From Streptacidiphilus albus JL83 (GTDB taxonomy: Bacteria > Actinomycetota > Actinomycetes > Streptomycetales > Streptomycetaceae): a stretch of DNA of 64,000 bases. The stretch is from positions 4,226,017-4,290,016 of the forward strand of contig NZ_JQML01000001.1 in the NCBI RefSeq assembly GCF_000744705.1, given 5' to 3'. The notes beneath the pieces are model-generated. The model had not been told where the DNA came from, did no database searches, and saw only the letters and a list, made by a program, of their open reading frames with translations. The position numbers and the translations under genes are program-made. Within the stretch, counting starts at the first letter, position 1. The number at the start of each line of letters is the position of its first letter. Below are positions 61,339-64,000 of this stretch, piece after piece.

Positions 61339-62127
61339 TCAGGTGGTGGCGGTGTTCTTCTCGTACACCAGCCGCAGGCCGATCAGGGTCAGCCAGGGCT
61401 CGTGCACGTCGATGCTGCTCGCCTCGCCCAGGACCAGCGGGGCCAGCCCGCCGGTCGCGATCACCTGGACGTCGTCCGGGTCGGTGGACAGCTCGGCGGC
61501 CATCCGGTTGACCACGCCGTCCACCTGGCCGGCGTAGCCGTAGAGGATGCCCGACTGCATGCACTCCACGGTGTTCTTGCCGATGACGTTGCGCGGCCGG
61601 ATGATCTCGATCTTGGGCAGCTTGGCGCCGCGCTGGCCCAGCGCCTCCACCGAGATCTCGATGCCCGGCGCGATCGCTCCGCCGAGGTAGTCGCCGCGCT
61701 CGTTCACCGCGTCGAAGGTGGTCGCCGTCCCGAAGTCGACCACGATGCAGGGGCCGCCGTAGAGGTGCTTGGCGGCCAGGGTGTTGACGATCCGGTCCGC
61801 ACCGACCTCCTTCGGGTTGTCGGTGAGGACGTGCACCCCGGTCTTGATGCCGGGCTCCACCAGGACCGCCGGCACGTCGCCGTAGTAGCGCCGGGTCACC
61901 TCGCGCAGCTCGTGGAGGACCGAGGGCACGGTCGAGCAGATGGCCAGTCCGTCGACCGTGTCCTCCCCGAGCGCGGGGTGCGCCCCCATCAGCCCCTGCA
62001 TCAGCACTGCCGTCTCGTCCGCCGTGCGCCGCGGGTCGGTGGAGACCCGCCAGTGCTCCACGATCTCCTCGCCGTCGAAGAGGCCGAGCACGGTGTGGGT
62101 GTTGCCGACATCGATGGTGAGCAGCAT
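61339..62127 (-). CDS. coaX: Type III pantothenate kinase
   Basis: 262 residues of the ASKHA fold: MLLTIDVGNTHTVLGLF (phosphate-1), GADRIVNTLAA, CIVVDFGTATTFD (phosphate-2) and VIATGGLAPL (adenosine). Commits pantothenate to CoA, feedback-insensitive unlike CoaA. 50 bp downstream of nadC in the same direction, so NAD and CoA synthesis are linked on one transcript. Confidence 0.96.
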   Translation of the reverse strand: MLLTIDVGNTHTVLGLFDGEEIVEHWRVSTDPRRTADETAVLMQGLMGAHPALGEDTVDGLAICSTVPSVLHELREVTRRYYGDVPAVLVEPGIKTGVHVLTDNPKEVGADRIVNTLAAKHLYGGPCIVVDFGTATTFDAVNERGDYLGGAIAPGIEISVEALGQRGAKLPKIEIIRPRNVIGKNTVECMQSGILYGYAGQVDGVVNRMAAELSTDPDDVQVIATGGLAPLVLGEASSIDVHEPWLTLIGLRLVYEKNTATT

Positions 62128-62177
62128 GGGCGCAGGCCATTCTTCGGGTGGGTCGCGGCTGATGGACGGTCGGGGGA

Positions 62178-63167
62178 CTATCCGCGCAGGTCGAGACCGA
62201 TGTCAAGGATGGGCGAGGAGTGGGTCAGCGCCCCGACGGCGAGGTAGTCGACACCGGTCGTGCCGACCTCGCGGGCGTTCTCCAGGGCCAGCCCGCCGGA
62301 GGACTCCAACTTGGCCCGGCCGGCCACCAGCGCGACCGCCTCGCGGAGCTGGGGAACGGTGAAGTTGTCGAGCAGGATCAGGTCCGCCCCGGCGTCCAGC
62401 ACCGGCTGGATCTGGTCGATCCGGTCCACCTCGACCTCGACGTCCAGGTCGGGGTAGGCGGCGCGGACGGCCTTGAACGCCTCGGCCACGCCGCCGGCCG
62501 CGACCACGTGGTTGTCCTTGACCAGGGCCGCGTCGGACAGGCCCATCCGGTGGTTGGCGCCGCCGCCGCAGCGGACCGCGTACTTCTGCAGGGCGCGCAG
62601 GCCGGGGGTGGTCTTCCGGGTGTCGCGGACGACCGCGCCGGTGCCCTCCAGCGCGTCCGCCCAGGCGCGGGTGGCGGTGGCGATGCCGGACAGGTGGCAG
62701 AGCAGGTTGAGCGCGCTGCGCTCGGCGGTGAGCAGGTCGCGGGTGCGGGTGGTGACGCTGAGCAGCACCTGCCCGGCCTCGACCCGGTCGCCGTCCTCGA
62801 CCAGCCGCTCGACGCTGAACTCCTCCTCGGCGACCAGCGAGAGCACCGCCTCGGCGACCCGGAGCCCGGCGACCACGCCGCCCTGACGGGCGGTGAAGTC
62901 GGCGGTGGCGACGGCCGCCTCGGGGACGGTGGCGACGGAGGTGACGTCCTCGCCGCCGGCCAGGTCCTCGGCCAGCGCCAGGGTGGCGATGTCCTCGACC
63001 TCGACCGGGTCGAGCCCGGCCGCTTCGAGCAGCGCCGCGAGCTGCGGGTCGAGCCCGGTCACGTACTCGCCGTCGCCGCAGGCGCAGCCCTCGCCGCAGC
63101 CCTCGCCCTCGCCGCCGACGAGCGGAAGTTCGTCGTGGTGGTGGCCGTGCTCGTCGTGCGCGCTCAT
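62178..63167 (-). CDS. nadC: Quinolinate phosphoribosyltransferase (decarboxylating)
   Basis: 329 residues. Core from about residue 45: VEDIATLALAEDLAGGEDVTSVAT, TLSGIATATR-type LCHLSGIATATRAWADAL, RDTRKTTPGLRALQKYAVRCGGGANHRMGL and LILLDNF. The first 40 residues are an extension rich in His and Cys (EHGHHHDE, then GCGEGCACGDG), absent from classical NadC and possibly metal-binding. ATGA overlap with nadB. Confidence 0.95.
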   Translation of the reverse strand: MSAHDEHGHHHDELPLVGGEGEGCGEGCACGDGEYVTGLDPQLAALLEAAGLDPVEVEDIATLALAEDLAGGEDVTSVATVPEAAVATADFTARQGGVVAGLRVAEAVLSLVAEEEFSVERLVEDGDRVEAGQVLLSVTTRTRDLLTAERSALNLLCHLSGIATATRAWADALEGTGAVVRDTRKTTPGLRALQKYAVRCGGGANHRMGLSDAALVKDNHVVAAGGVAEAFKAVRAAYPDLDVEVEVDRIDQIQPVLDAGADLILLDNFTVPQLREAVALVAGRAKLESSGGLALENAREVGTTGVDYLAVGALTHSSPILDIGLDLRG

Positions 63168-64000
63168 GCTCGGGTCTCCTCGGGGAGGGTGGTCAGCACG
63201 GTGCCGTGCTGGCGGCTGATCAGATGAGTGTTCCAGTTGCTGTCGTCCCGGTCGGGGAAGTCCTCGCGCCAGTGGCAGCCACGGGTCTCCTCGCGCAGCC
63301 GGGCGGCGGCGGTCAGGGCGGTGGCGACCAGGTGCAGGTTGGTCGCCTCCCAGGTCTCGACCTGCGGCGGCTCGCCCTTGGGGTGGTGCGGGTCGTCGGC
63401 GTCGGCCGGGTGGGCCCCGGTGAGCGCGGCCAGGCCCGCGGCGGCCCCGGCCATGCTGTCGGCGCTGCGCAGCACGCCGACGCCGCGGGTCATCAGCCGC
63501 TGGATCGCGAAGCGGGCCTCGGAGGCCAGCAGCGGAACGCGTTCCACCTCGCGCTCCGTGTCTTCGTGGCGGGGCGTCAGCCTCCCTGCGGCGTCGCGCT
63601 CGGCGATGTCGGCGGCGATCCGCTCGGCGAAGACCAGGCCCTCCAGCAGCGAGTTGGAGGCCAGCCGGTTGGCGCCGTGGACGCCGGTCCAGGCGACCTC
63701 GCCGCAGGCGTAGAGCCCGGAGACCGAGGTGTGCCCGTGCAGGTCGGTGCGGACGCCGCCGGAGGCGTGGTGCGCGGCCGGGGCGACCGGGATCAACTCG
63801 GTCACCGGGTCGATGCCGTGGCTGCGGCAGGAGGCGAGGATGGTCGGGAAGCGCTCGGCCCACATCCGCTCGCCGAAGTGCCGGCCGTCCAGGTACATGT
63901 GCTCGGCGCCGGTCGCCTCCATCCGCCGCAGGATGCTCTTGGCGACGATGTCGCGCGGGGCCAGCTCGGCCAGCTCGTGCTGGCCGACCATGAAGCGGAC
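63164..64000 (-). CDS. nadB: L-aspartate oxidase, C-terminal part (cut by window edge)
   Basis: 279 residues visible; the start lies beyond 64000. ELAPRDIVAKSILRRM, YLDGRHFG, FPTILASCRSHGIDP, PVAPAAHHASGGVRTDLHGHTSVSGLYACGEVAWTGVHGANRLASNSLLEGLVF carry the FAD-binding and substrate Arg/His residues of NadB (quoted in part). It makes iminoaspartate for quinolinate; nadA is expected upstream outside the window. The stop overlaps the nadC ATG (ATGA). Confidence 0.94.
   Translation of the reverse strand, partial: VRFMVGQHELAELAPRDIVAKSILRRMEATGAEHMYLDGRHFGERMWAERFPTILASCRSHGIDPVTELIPVAPAAHHASGGVRTDLHGHTSVSGLYACGEVAWTGVHGANRLASNSLLEGLVFAERIAADIAERDAAGRLTPRHEDTEREVERVPLLASEARFAIQRLMTRGVGVLRSADSMAGAAAGLAALTGAHPADADDPHHPKGEPPQVETWEATNLHLVATALTAAARLREETRGCHWREDFPDRDDSNWNTHLISRQHGTVLTTLPEETRA

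Overview
The window reads as chromosome of a high-GC actinomycete in the Streptomycetaceae (Streptomyces, Kitasatospora or Streptacidiphilus). The protein-coding content is very GC-rich in third positions, GTG and TTG starts are common, and the gene set is typical of the family: groEL2 without groES, the GAF-PAS-GGDEF protein CdgB, EshA, Lsr2, ClpC, Lys-PG synthase, sugar ABC transporters without their own ATPase, and DasR boxes. I see no rRNA, tRNA, CRISPR array, transposase, integrase or plasmid function. The first and last genes (aldehyde dehydrogenase, nadB) run off the edges.

Region 1 (1-6.65 kb): aldehyde dehydrogenase, an HD hydrolase, a small DUF4031 pair, then the stress and amino-acid block groEL2 - cspA - cysO-like sulfur carrier - thrC, all on the minus strand. 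groEL2 has two CIRCE operators. thrC has a clear SAM-I (S-box) riboswitch.

Region 2 (6.97-25.7 kb): glucosyl-3-phosphoglycerate synthase and trehalose synthesis (otsA, otsB); a small secreted protein bracketed by two copies of a 34-bp element; a sugar ABC transporter divergent from nagK-nagA with four DasR-type (dre) boxes between them; a membrane-anchored carbohydrate-binding protein that looks frame-shifted; the diguanylate cyclase CdgB; several small enzymes; an ECF sigma factor followed by a membrane protein with an internal duplication.

Region 3 (25.8-32.8 kb): DUF4239 membrane protein, the encapsulin-like shell protein EshA with no recognised cargo gene beside it, and a tryptophan-to-anthranilate module (formamidase-like hydrolase, AsnC/Lrp regulator, tryptophan 2,3-dioxygenase family protein, kynureninase), then an EamA exporter.

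Region 4 (32.7-48.9 kb): the conserved folate and cell-envelope block DUF3180 - folK - folB - SnoaL-like - folP - lysyl-PG synthase (tight ATGA overlaps), two tandem membrane-anchored esterases, then folE - ftsH - hpt - tilS - metalloprotease - dacB and the divergent ppa.

Region 5 (49.0-53.75 kb): an accessory-looking insert between ppa and clpC: a membrane M23 peptidase and, divergently, a two-gene unit made of a Trypco2 protein and a 1,077-residue trypsin-NACHT-LRR protein. This has the architecture of a bacterial NLR-like conflict or defence system and is the most interesting item here.

Region 6 (53.8-64 kb): clpC with a sigma-R-type promoter, a small gene overlapping lsr2 tail to tail, lsr2, an N-acetyltransferase resembling the short actinobacterial ArgA, a 52-residue membrane peptide, lysS, a conserved hypothetical, and nadB-nadC-coaX for NAD and CoA synthesis.

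From memory of S. coelicolor gene order, the groEL2-cdgB block and the fol-ppa and clpC-nadB blocks are not neighbours there, so this window probably contains two rearrangement or insertion junctions (about 26-33 kb and 49-53.7 kb).
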